Source: CAZFIO01 sp964519585 (GTDB lineage: Bacteria; Bacillota; Clostridia; Tissierellales; Tissierellaceae). Taken from it: 13,310 nucleotides of DNA. Shown here one piece after another: positions 6,969 to 13,250 of this stretch. The stretch's first letter is position 1. Each line of letters begins with the position of its first letter. A program made the translations under genes and the position numbers. The notes under the pieces were generated by a model. The model did not search any database. It was not told where the DNA came from and saw nothing but the letters and a program-made list of their open reading frames with translations. The stretch covers positions 1-13,310 of the forward strand of contig CAZFIO010000048.1 in assembly GCA_964519585.1 (NCBI GenBank), written 5' to 3'.

Positions 6969-7532
6969 ATGCTTTACTTAAAGTTGTACTTTGTTTTTTT
7001 AAAAATAGGCTTATTTTCTATTAGCGGAGGTTTAGCTACACTGCCATTTTTACAGGAGATTGTTAATAAATATGGCTGGATTACTTCGGAAGAACTATTA
7101 AACATGATAGCAATTTCTGAATCTACACCAGGCCCTATAGGAATAAACGCAGCAACCTTTGTAGGACACAATACAGCAGGTATATTTGGCGGCCTACTAG
7201 CTACATTAGGTATGATTACTCCATCTATTATAATTATTATAATAATTGCCCACTATTTTTCTAAATTTAGTGAAGATGCTATGGTTCAATCTGCTTTTTA
7301 TGGAATAAGGCCAGCTGTTACAGGACTCATTGGGGCAGCAGGTTTTCAGGTAGCTAGGATTACTTTATTTAACTTAGATAAGTATACAAATACAAAAAAA
7401 GTCATGGACATTTTTCAATTGAAAGGCATAGTACTTTTTGGCCTAGTCCTGTATTTAGTCAACAAGTTTAACAAACACCCTATTATTTACTTACTAGGAG
7501 CTGCCTTAGTAGGAATTGCATTTAAGTATTAA
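6969..7532 (+). CDS. Chromate transporter family protein, second half-size subunit
   Basis: A 187-residue membrane protein homologous to its upstream neighbour but clearly diverged. It carries FSISGGLATLPFL (16-28) in place of the first subunit's FTFGGGYAMLP, and STPGPIGINAATFVG (52-66) as the second conserved loop. The pair keeps the same topology, with long hydrophobic runs such as TPSIIIIIIIAHYF. The ATG follows the upstream stop by one base and uses AAAGGAG inside the end of that gene, so the two are coupled and probably form one transporter. No terminator follows. A promoter for rubrerythrin sits across this gene's 3' end. Confidence 0.88.
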   Translation: MLYLKLYFVFLKIGLFSISGGLATLPFLQEIVNKYGWITSEELLNMIAISESTPGPIGINAATFVGHNTAGIFGGLLATLGMITPSIIIIIIIAHYFSKFSEDAMVQSAFYGIRPAVTGLIGAAGFQVARITLFNLDKYTNTKKVMDIFQLKGIVLFGLVLYLVNKFNKHPIIYLLGAALVGIAFKY

Positions 7533-7544
7533 AATTGATATAAT
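7516..7544 (+). promoter_or_regulatory. Candidate promoter for rubrerythrin
   Basis: TTGCAT (7516-7521) and a perfect TATAAT (7539-7544) are 17 bases apart. The -35 lies inside the last codons of the chromate transporter gene. It would give rubrerythrin a leader of roughly 117 bases that contains small repeats and hairpins. Confidence 0.55.
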
Positions 7545-7560
7545 ATAAAGGCAGAAGGCT

Positions 7561-7641
7561 GAAAGCGTAAAGCAGAAAGTGTAAATCAAAAAAATAAGCT
7601 AAAGGCTTAAATAATTAGTCTATATCCAAAGAAATTTGGAT
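7561..7641 (+). promoter_or_regulatory. Structured leader region of rubrerythrin
   Basis: Two consecutive 14-nt copies (7561-7574 and 7575-7588) differ at two positions. They are followed by a TAAGC/GCTTA mini-hairpin (7595-7609) and a stronger ATCCAAA-GAAA-TTTGGAT hairpin (7624-7641) with a GAAA tetraloop. The last hairpin ends 12 bases before the GAGGGGG ribosome binding site. No T-run follows, so it is not a terminator. It may affect RNA stability or be a protein-binding inverted repeat. Confidence 0.4.
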
Positions 7642-7667
7642 TAAATATAAAATGAGGGGGAATATTA

Positions 7668-8213
7668 ATGAACGCTATGACACAAGATAACTTAAGATCT
7701 GCTTATGGTGGAGAAAGTATGGCCCATATGAGATATAGAACCTGGGCAGAAAAGGCTGACAAAGATGGCTTTCCTACTGTAGCACGTCTTTTCAAGGCTA
7801 CAGCAATTGCTGAAGAAATTCATGCAAATCTACATTTTGCAGCATTAAAAGATATTAGTGGAGACTTTGTAGTTACTTCTATGGCAGGATTTGGAATTTC
7901 TACAACTTCCGAGAATCTACAAGGTGCCATTAATGGAGAAGTATTTGAATATACCCAAATGTATCCTGCTTACATAGCTGTAGCAGAAATGCAAGAAGAA
8001 AAAACAGCAGTTAGGGCCATGAAGTTTGCTATTGAGGCTGAAAAAGTCCATGCTGAGTTATTTACCCAAGCCAAGGAAGCCGTAGATGAAGGCAAAGACT
8101 TGGAAGCTACAGATGTTTTATTATGTCCAATTTGTGGATTTATTTCCTTAACTGGGGAAGAACATATCTGCCCTATTTGCAATGCAAAAAAAGATAAATT
8201 TGTAGAATACTAA
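7668..8213 (+). CDS. rbr: Rubrerythrin
   Basis: A 181-residue peroxide-scavenging protein of anaerobes. It reduces H2O2 to water with electrons from NADH via rubredoxin-type carriers. The N-terminal ferritin-like four-helix domain (about 1-145) carries the di-iron carboxylate and histidine residues, seen as YGGES (13-17), AEEIHA (48-53), EYTQMYP (94-100), AEMQEE (106-111) and EAEKVHAELF (123-132). The C-terminal rubredoxin-like domain has CPIC (153-156) and CPIC (168-171), the four Fe-binding cysteines. The start is clear: GAGGGGG seven bases before the ATG. It is followed by its own terminator and so looks like a single-gene unit. PerR control is common for clostridial rubrerythrins, but no PerR box was recognised here. 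Confidence 0.96.
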   Translation: MNAMTQDNLRSAYGGESMAHMRYRTWAEKADKDGFPTVARLFKATAIAEEIHANLHFAALKDISGDFVVTSMAGFGISTTSENLQGAINGEVFEYTQMYPAYIAVAEMQEEKTAVRAMKFAIEAEKVHAELFTQAKEAVDEGKDLEATDVLLCPICGFISLTGEEHICPICNAKKDKFVEY

Positions 8214-8215
8214 TA

Positions 8216-8241
8216 CAGACACCCTAGGGTGTCTGATTTTT
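8216..8241 (+). terminator. Rubrerythrin terminator
   Basis: A perfect palindromic stem CAGACACC/GGTGTCTG with a CTAG loop (8216-8235) is followed by ATTTTTT, a textbook intrinsic terminator three bases after the stop codon. Confidence 0.92.
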
Positions 8242-8276
8242 TAGGAAATCATTTTCATGAAATTTAGGGGGAAATC

Positions 8277-8537
8277 ATGTATAAAGAAAATATTGTTATG
8301 CAATATGAATTTGGATTTCAAGCAAGACCAGCATCCAACTTTGTAAGAAAGGCCTCAAAGTTTGAATCAGATATAAGGGTACTCATGGATGGCCAAGCCT
8401 ACAATGCAAAAAGTATTATGGGAATTTTAAGTATGGGAGCTGCCAAGGGAGATTTACTAACAATTCAAGCGATTGGAAAGGATGCCTATTTAGCTGTAAA
8501 GACTCTGATAGACACCATGTGTATCCAAGATGTTTAA
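8277..8537 (+). CDS. Crh-like HPr-family protein lacking the phosphorylatable histidine
   Basis: This 86-residue protein has the HPr fold and length but reads GFQARPAS where HPr reads GxHARPA. Residue 15, the phosphohistidine of PTS HPr, is Gln (codon CAA). Ser46 of the regulatory site is kept in the block NAKSIMGILSMG (43-54). This is the same combination as Bacillus subtilis Crh: no phosphotransfer, but regulation through HPr kinase phosphorylation of Ser46 and binding to CcpA. By that comparison it is a regulator of carbon or related metabolism rather than a sugar-transport component. It could also be an HPr paralogue with another partner. No ptsI, hprK or other PTS gene is in the window. 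AGGGGG precedes the ATG. There is no clear promoter in the 40 bases after the rubrerythrin terminator, so expression may depend on read-through. Confidence 0.88.
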   Translation: MYKENIVMQYEFGFQARPASNFVRKASKFESDIRVLMDGQAYNAKSIMGILSMGAAKGDLLTIQAIGKDAYLAVKTLIDTMCIQDV

Positions 8538-8588
8538 GGCTTAAGGCCATAGGTAAAATACAAAAAAGCGCAATTATAATTGAATATT

Positions 8589-8633
8589 AATATAAAAATG
8601 AATGATGGACACCCTATCATTCATTTTTATATT
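8589..8633. terminator. Long hairpin terminator after the Crh-like gene
   Basis: A perfect 18-bp stem (8589-8606 with 8616-8633) encloses a 9-nt loop. The right arm carries TTTTT and the left arm AAAAA, so it can act in both directions. It lies about 50 bases after the Crh-like stop codon and isolates that gene from prsW. Confidence 0.85.
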
Positions 8634-8696
8634 TAGTGATTTTGATTATACCTTGTATTATTTTTTTTTATAAAGGAATAATAAGTAACAAATAAA

Positions 8697-8704
8697 AAAG
8701 GAGG
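8697..8704 (+). promoter_or_regulatory. Ribosome binding site fixing the TTG start of prsW
   Basis: AAAGGAGG lies seven bases before TTG at 8712. There is no ATG nearby in the same frame, so the strong site supports the non-ATG start. Confidence 0.8.
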
Positions 8705-8711
8705 TCATACC

Positions 8712-9437
8712 TTGCAATTTAGACTATTTGTTATTGCCGTAACACCAGCCTTAATAGGGCTATTTTGTATTTATCAAGCGGACAGGGTTGATAAAGAACC
8801 AGCAAAACTCTTGTTTCTAACTTTTTTATTTGGAGCCCTATCAGTAATTCCTTCTATTATAGTCGAAGAATTTCTAATTAGAATAAATATTTTCAAGGGA
8901 ATATATCAGGCCATGTATAATGCCTTTATAGTGGCAGGTCTAACAGAAGAATATTTTAAAAGACTAGTAGTATTAAAACTTCCCTTTAGGACCTCTTACT
9001 TCAATGAAAAAATGGATGGTATAATCTATAGTGTTTTTGCTGCCTTAGGTTTTGCTACTGTTGAAAATGTTCTATATGTGGTTTATAGGTATACAAACAA
9101 TCCTTTTATTGGACTATATAGAGGTGTCTTTTCAGTACCTGCCCATGGGGTATTTGGAATAACCATGGGTTACTATCTTTCCATATCAAGATTTCATAGT
9201 GATAGAGCAGAAAAAAAGGCTAGCTTTAGAAAGTCACTTCTTATGCCAGTAATTCTTCATGGTACATTTGACTTTATACTAATGGCCAATATACCGGAAC
9301 TTAGTATATTCTTTGTGCCCTATATAATTTTCCTATGGTGGATAAATGAAAGGAAGTTATCCATATTTCTCTATGATTCAAAAACAAGGATAATAAACAA
9401 GAAACAAAAAGATATAGATATAGATATTGACAAATAA
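8712..9437 (+). CDS. PrsW-family intramembrane metalloprotease
   Basis: A 241-residue polytopic membrane protein with the PrsW glutamic-type/metalloprotease motifs: EEYFK (79-83), GFATVENV (113-120), AHGVFGITMG (144-153) and LHGTFDF (182-188). In Bacillus subtilis PrsW cuts the anti-sigma factor RsiW in response to envelope stress. The homologous role in Clostridia is site-1 cleavage of anti-sigma factors or other membrane proteins. No anti-sigma gene is adjacent, so the substrate is unknown. The start is a TTG at 8712, supported by AAAGGAGG (8697-8704) seven bases upstream and by a family-like N-terminus. The C-terminus ends in a short charged DIDIDID tract from a tandem 6-bp repeat. The 95-base gap to the next gene contains that gene's own promoter. 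Confidence 0.9.
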   Translation: MQFRLFVIAVTPALIGLFCIYQADRVDKEPAKLLFLTFLFGALSVIPSIIVEEFLIRINIFKGIYQAMYNAFIVAGLTEEYFKRLVVLKLPFRTSYFNEKMDGIIYSVFAALGFATVENVLYVVYRYTNNPFIGLYRGVFSVPAHGVFGITMGYYLSISRFHSDRAEKKASFRKSLLMPVILHGTFDFILMANIPELSIFFVPYIIFLWWINERKLSIFLYDSKTRIINKKQKDIDIDIDK

Positions 9438-9450
9438 CATTATTTAATAT

Positions 9451-9479
9451 TTGTAATTGTAATAAAATAAGTGTAGAAT
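9451..9479 (+). promoter_or_regulatory. Candidate promoter for the CapA-family gene
   Basis: TTGTAA (9451-9456) and TAGAAT (9474-9479) have exact 17-base spacing, in the gap between prsW and capA. The start would be about 47 bases before the ATG. Confidence 0.45.
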
Positions 9480-9532
9480 AATATATAGTAAAACAATGGA
9501 CATGCATAGATTAATTATTTGAAGGAGACAAG

Positions 9533-10801
9533 ATGAATAGAAGGGTAAATAGAAGTAGAGGAAGAAAAAAACAGATATTTATAAACAGATTGTTGGTCTT
9601 ATTAATCCTAGTATTATTAGTGGTTGGATTTATGAAATTCAAGCCACTTATTAAAGATATTGCAAAAGACCTTGGAAGTATTTTTGGAACTGGTTTGGGT
9701 AAGGATACAGAGGAACCAGATATAGAAATTGATGACAATGAGCCTATAATAAAAGAGCCGGATATAAGAAATATAGAAATGGTAAGTGTTGGAGATATAA
9801 TGTTTCATGCACCTCAACTAAATGCAGCTAATATGGGTAATGGGGTCTATGATTTTGCTCCACCTTTTGAGTATATTAAACCCTATGTAGAATCTGCTGA
9901 TCTAGCTCTTGCAAACTTTGAAACTGTAACACCTGAAAATGGGCGAGCCTATGAAGGATATCCACTATTTAATAGTCCAAAGGAATCTATACTTGCCTTA
10001 AAGGAGACAGGTTTTGATATACTTTCCACTGCCAATAACCATACATTGGATCAGGGCAAGGTTGGAGTTTTAAACACCCTAAAATATATAGAAGAATATG
10101 GACTTAAATCTGTAGGAACCTATAGCCAACCAAATCCTCAACCTCTGATAGAAGAGGTTAATGGAATAAAGTTTGGTTTTCTAGCATATACCTATGGTTT
10201 AAATGGCCTGGATTCAAGACTTACACAGGAAGAATTGTCCTATATGATAAATCTTATAGATGAGGAAAAGATTGAAAAGGATATTAGGACCATGAAGGAC
10301 TTGGATGTAGATATGGTAGTAGTTTCAATCCATTGGGGCAATGAGTATCAAAGACAACCATCTGACTATCAGATAGAGCTTGGCCACAAGATGGTGGATT
10401 GGGGAGCAAATATTATTTTAGGTTCCCATCCCCATGTTTTACAAAAATCTGAGATAATTAAAAAAGATGGAAGGGATAATTTTATCATATACTCTATGGG
10501 CAATTTCATATCAAATCAAAGGCAGGAAACCATGGGTAACTCCTATGCAGAAGATGGGGTAATAGTCAGGTTAAATATAGAAAAAGATATGGATGAAAAT
10601 AAAACAAGAATAAAAGATGTAGAGTTTATACCCACCTGGGTTCATAAATACTTTGTAAACCAAAAACCCCAGTATAGGGTCCTACCCTTGAACAGGGTAA
10701 TTGATGGGAATTTAGATATTGTTCTTAGTGATACAGTTCTAAAAAGAGTTAAGAAGTCATTTAATGATAGTATGGAAACACTAGGGGAAATAAAACAATA
10801 G
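9533..10801 (+). CDS. CapA-family (PGA_cap metallophosphatase-like) envelope protein
   Basis: A 422-residue protein with a very basic start (RR, RSRGRKK), one transmembrane helix (about 18-34) and an acidic linker (about 58-78). The PGA_cap/CapA domain follows, probably outside the membrane. Domain motifs are VSVGDIMFHAP (84-94), LANFETVTP (126-134), TANNHTLDQG (166-175), SIHWGNEY (265-272), GSHPHVLQ (297-304) and YSMGNFISNQ (320-329). The Asp, Asn and His residues are those of calcineurin-like metallophosphoesterases. CapA proteins take part in poly-gamma-glutamate capsule assembly in Bacillus, but many clostridial homologues stand alone without capB/capC, as here. The function is therefore envelope-related but undefined. 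AAGGAG precedes the ATG by five bases. The stop codon lies within the first unit of an 11-nt repeat array. Confidence 0.88.
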   Translation: MNRRVNRSRGRKKQIFINRLLVLLILVLLVVGFMKFKPLIKDIAKDLGSIFGTGLGKDTEEPDIEIDDNEPIIKEPDIRNIEMVSVGDIMFHAPQLNAANMGNGVYDFAPPFEYIKPYVESADLALANFETVTPENGRAYEGYPLFNSPKESILALKETGFDILSTANNHTLDQGKVGVLNTLKYIEEYGLKSVGTYSQPNPQPLIEEVNGIKFGFLAYTYGLNGLDSRLTQEELSYMINLIDEEKIEKDIRTMKDLDVDMVVVSIHWGNEYQRQPSDYQIELGHKMVDWGANIILGSHPHVLQKSEIIKKDGRDNFIIYSMGNFISNQRQETMGNSYAEDGVIVRLNIEKDMDENKTRIKDVEFIPTWVHKYFVNQKPQYRVLPLNRVIDGNLDIVLSDTVLKRVKKSFNDSMETLGEIKQ

Positions 10802-10845
10802 GGGCACAATAGCTGAACAATGGGGGAACAATAGTTAAACAATTG
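10791..10845 (+). repeat. Second 11-nt tandem array (five units) overlapping the capA stop codon
   Basis: Five contiguous units of exactly 11 nt start at 10791, 10802, 10813, 10824 and 10835, with consensus NNNAACAATAG. The first unit contains the capA stop (CAATAG). The last unit ends in ATTG, as does the last unit of the left array at 6098-6152. Same motif, period, copy number and orientation indicate one repeat family. Confidence 0.8.
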
Positions 10846-10896
10846 TAAATATGTATGTAGGGATGCATCCTGCCAAGTTCAATGAAAAGGTAAAAT

Positions 10897-10973
10897 TTTG
10901 TCATCCAGAGCCAAGCGAAGGATCTTAGACCCGTTGGAAAACCAAGATTGACGCTATAGTTCAGAATGACAAA
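10897..10973. repeat. Small element with terminal inverted repeats (TGTCAT...CAGA type)
   Basis: The ends TTTGTCATCCAGA (10897-10909) and TCAGAATGACAAA (10961-10973) are inverted repeats matching at 11 of 13 positions around a 51-base centre. The left end continues GCCAAGCGAAGGATCT. This resembles the widespread bacterial intergenic repeat beginning TGTCATTCTGAGCGAAGCGAAG. It contains no gene. Confidence 0.6.
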
Positions 10974-10996
10974 GATAAAAATCATAGTTTATGGTG

Positions 10997-11060
10997 GACT
11001 GAGTACACCCTGGGGTACTACTATTGTAGTTCATAGTGGCGGATGCCCTTGAAATAATAG
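10997..11060. repeat. Degenerate intergenic repeat, copy 1 (upstream of cdaA)
   Basis: It starts GACTGAG, contains ATTGTAG and GTGGCGGATGCCC, and ends AATAG. The same ordered words occur at 13128-13179 downstream of cdaR, with internal length differences. This suggests diverged copies of one repeat. Confidence 0.45.
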
Positions 11061-11076
11061 CTAAAGGTGTGATGTT

Positions 11077-11907
11077 TTGCAAGACTTAGTTAATATCTTT
11101 TTAAGCATTAGAATTAGGGATGTTGTAGACATCTTAATAGTTGCAGTTGTATTTTATAAGCTATTTACACTTATAAGAGAAACTAGAGCAGAACAACTAA
11201 CCAAGGGTATAGTTGTATTACTTGTGCTTACTAAACTTACTGAATGGGCAGAATTCTATACCATAAACTGGATACTGAATAATGCCATGACAGTAGGAAC
11301 CTTGGCTATATTGATTGTATTTCAACCAGAACTTAGACGAGGCCTAGAGTATCTGGGACGAAGTAGTTTTTGGGCAAAACCTTTTATAGAAATTAGGGGG
11401 GAAACCTTGACCAAGACAGTTGAGCAAATAGTAGATGCAGTCGCCTCACTTTCTAGGCAGAAGATTGGGGCTTTGATTGTTATAGAAAGACAAACAGGCC
11501 TAAATGAAGTGGCTGAAACTGGTACAGAGATTAATGGTTTTATCTCCAGTGACCTACTAATAAACATATTCATACCCAACACTCCCCTACATGATGGGGC
11601 AGTAATTATAAAGGATGATAAGATTAAGGCGGCTGCCTGTTTTCTTCCCCTAACTGACAATGCAAGCCTAAGCAAGGAACTGGGGACACGGCACAGGGCT
11701 GCACTGGGTATATCAGAGCGTTCAGACAGTTTGTCTGTAATAGTATCTGAGGAAACGGGGGGTATATCCATAGCTGAAAACGGAACTATAGCAAGATACC
11801 TAGATATAAAAACCCTAAGGCAAATATTGCTAGATTTATATAAACCAGAGGAAAACAAAAAATCATTTATTAATAAATGGAGGCAAAAAAATGAGGAAGA
11901 GAACTAA
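11077..11907 (+). CDS. cdaA: Diadenylate cyclase CdaA
   Basis: This 276-residue membrane enzyme makes cyclic di-AMP from two ATP. Three N-terminal helices (about 15-85) are followed by the DAC domain. LHDGAVII (171-178) has the DGA catalytic motif with Asp173. GTRHRAALG (203-211) has the RHR motif that binds the nucleotide. SEETGGISIA (224-233) is the next conserved loop. Length and layout match CdaA (YbbP) of Firmicutes. The product controls potassium and osmolyte transport and wall homeostasis. The start is TTG at 11077 with AAAGGTG (11063-11069) seven bases upstream, and no in-frame ATG lies near. The 3' end overlaps cdaR by 17 bases, so the two are co-expressed. The promoter was not identified; the region upstream is filled with repeats. 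Confidence 0.95.
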   Translation: MQDLVNIFLSIRIRDVVDILIVAVVFYKLFTLIRETRAEQLTKGIVVLLVLTKLTEWAEFYTINWILNNAMTVGTLAILIVFQPELRRGLEYLGRSSFWAKPFIEIRGETLTKTVEQIVDAVASLSRQKIGALIVIERQTGLNEVAETGTEINGFISSDLLINIFIPNTPLHDGAVIIKDDKIKAAACFLPLTDNASLSKELGTRHRAALGISERSDSLSVIVSEETGGISIAENGTIARYLDIKTLRQILLDLYKPEENKKSFINKWRQKNEEEN

Positions 11908-13108
11908 TAATCTAACCCTAAAAATCCTAGCCTTATTAATTGCCACCTTCCTATGGGTCTATGTCATGACTGATGAAAACCCTGAAGACTATAAAATCAT
12001 AAGAAATGTAGAAGTGGCACTACAAAATACGGCTGAACTGAAAAGAAACGGTCTAGTTATAATGAATGAAGATGATTTTAAGGTTAATGTTAGGGTGGAT
12101 GGGAAAAAATCAGAAATAGGCAAGATAAAAACTGAAAATATAGTAGCCAATGTAAACCTAACAGGATATGGTGAAGGTCAATATAAGATAGGGGTAGGAG
12201 CAAGTATACAAGGGTCCTCTGCCAATGTAAGGATTACCAACATAGAACCTAGGGACATTTTGATAAACTTTGAGAAGGTTATTACCAAGGAAAAGCCTGT
12301 AAATATAGTGACTGATGGTAGTGTATCGGAGGGTTTTGTTTTGGATAGTGTTATTTCCAAACCGCAAATTATCCTACTGACAGGTCCTAGATCCTGGGTT
12401 AATGAGGTTGCAGAAGCTAGGGTTCTAGTAAATATAGATGGCAGAGATAAGTCTACTAGCCTAACCCTTCCTATACAACTGTTAGATGATAAGGGTGAGG
12501 ATGTAATAGATGTGTCAAAGGATCCAGCTACAGTTGAAGTAGCCCTAAATATCCTGCACAAAAAGACAGTACCAATTAGGCTGCAAACTCTGGGAATATT
12601 GCCTGATAATTTTAGGTTAAACGAGTTAAATGTTGCACCAAGTTCAGTAACTATTAAAGGCGACCAAAGTATAAATGAAATAGAATATATAAATACAAAA
12701 CCCATAGATATCAATAGTGTTTTAAATGGGTCTACTATAGAATTGGAACTAGACCTACCTGAAAATATTCAGTTGCTAGATCCTAATGAAAAGTTTATTT
12801 TGAGATATAACCTAGATGAAATAATAGAAAAAAACTTCACCCTTGCTTTTGCTGATTTAGAAATAAGGAATTTGGATGAGGATCTAGTTCTTGAAGAAAA
12901 TCAAAGAGGATTTACTATTAAACTCAGTGGTTTCAAAAAGAATCTAGATGAATTAACTTCTAATGATATTAAGGCATTTGTAGATTTAAGAGATTTAGGG
13001 ATAGGACTACATGAAGCTCCTATAGGTATGGAGAGGATTGAAGGTTTAACTATAGAATCAATTACACCTGAAACCATATCAGTAACTATTAAGGCTAAGG
13101 AAGAATAA
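11891..13108 (+). CDS. cdaR: CdaR, YbbR-repeat regulator of CdaA
   Basis: This 405-residue protein has one N-terminal transmembrane helix (about 9-25, LKILALLIATFLWVYV) and a large outer part built of YbbR repeats. Successive units are recognisable from the recurring pattern of a V-x-I/V-x-L strand, a P-x-x-V-x-V-x-G turn and a closing beta strand (for example RITNIEPRDILINFE near 115-129 and LNVAPSSVTIKG near 246-257). CdaR binds and modulates CdaA in Firmicutes. The gene overlaps the end of cdaA by 17 bases and has GGAGG seven bases before its ATG, inside cdaA. In Bacillus and many Firmicutes glmM follows as the third gene. Here the next gene is a ybaK-type gene after a repeat-bearing gap. 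Confidence 0.92.
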   Translation: MRKRTNNLTLKILALLIATFLWVYVMTDENPEDYKIIRNVEVALQNTAELKRNGLVIMNEDDFKVNVRVDGKKSEIGKIKTENIVANVNLTGYGEGQYKIGVGASIQGSSANVRITNIEPRDILINFEKVITKEKPVNIVTDGSVSEGFVLDSVISKPQIILLTGPRSWVNEVAEARVLVNIDGRDKSTSLTLPIQLLDDKGEDVIDVSKDPATVEVALNILHKKTVPIRLQTLGILPDNFRLNELNVAPSSVTIKGDQSINEIEYINTKPIDINSVLNGSTIELELDLPENIQLLDPNEKFILRYNLDEIIEKNFTLAFADLEIRNLDEDLVLEENQRGFTIKLSGFKKNLDELTSNDIKAFVDLRDLGIGLHEAPIGMERIEGLTIESITPETISVTIKAKEE

Positions 13109-13127
13109 AAATTGTATGGGCTGGGTT

Positions 13128-13179
13128 GACTGAGCCTACAGTCCGGAATTGTAGTGGTGGACGCCCCTGTCCACAATAG
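13128..13179. repeat. Degenerate intergenic repeat, copy 2 (downstream of cdaR)
   Basis: It starts GACTGAG, contains ATTGTAG and GTGGTGGACGCCC, and ends CCACAATAG, an 11-nt-array-like word. GTGGAC/GTCCAC (13157-13162 with 13169-13174) forms a hairpin with a GCCCCT loop. The word order matches the copy at 10997-11060. It may also serve as a weak transcription stop after cdaR, though no T-run follows. Confidence 0.45.
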
Positions 13180-13250
13180 ACCTAAAACGTAGGAAGAGGA
13201 TTTGGTTTTGTAGGGAAGAAGTTTGAAATGACAGGATTGATGGTGATTAT

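Noticed and set aside
6410..7532. A single chromate transporter gene broken by a frameshift
   Set aside because: Each half has its own start and ribosome binding site and a full set of domain motifs. Paired half-size CHR genes are a normal arrangement.
7545..7667. PerR or Fur operator upstream of rubrerythrin
   Set aside because: No inverted repeat resembling the PerR box (TTATAATnATTATAA) or a Fur box was found. The hairpin at 7624-7641 does not match either.
10846..11076. A small gene between capA and cdaA (minus-strand ORFs at 10642-10842 and 10761-10985)
   Set aside because: They run across the repeats or into capA, lack ribosome binding sites and resemble no protein family.
11322..11858. 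178-residue minus-strand ORF antisense to cdaA
   Set aside because: It lies wholly within the DAC domain coding sequence, has no convincing ribosome binding site and its composition is that of a reverse-frame shadow.
12178..12714. 178-residue minus-strand ORF antisense to cdaR
   Set aside because: It is a shadow of the YbbR-repeat gene, Ser/Thr/Leu-rich, with no family resemblance.
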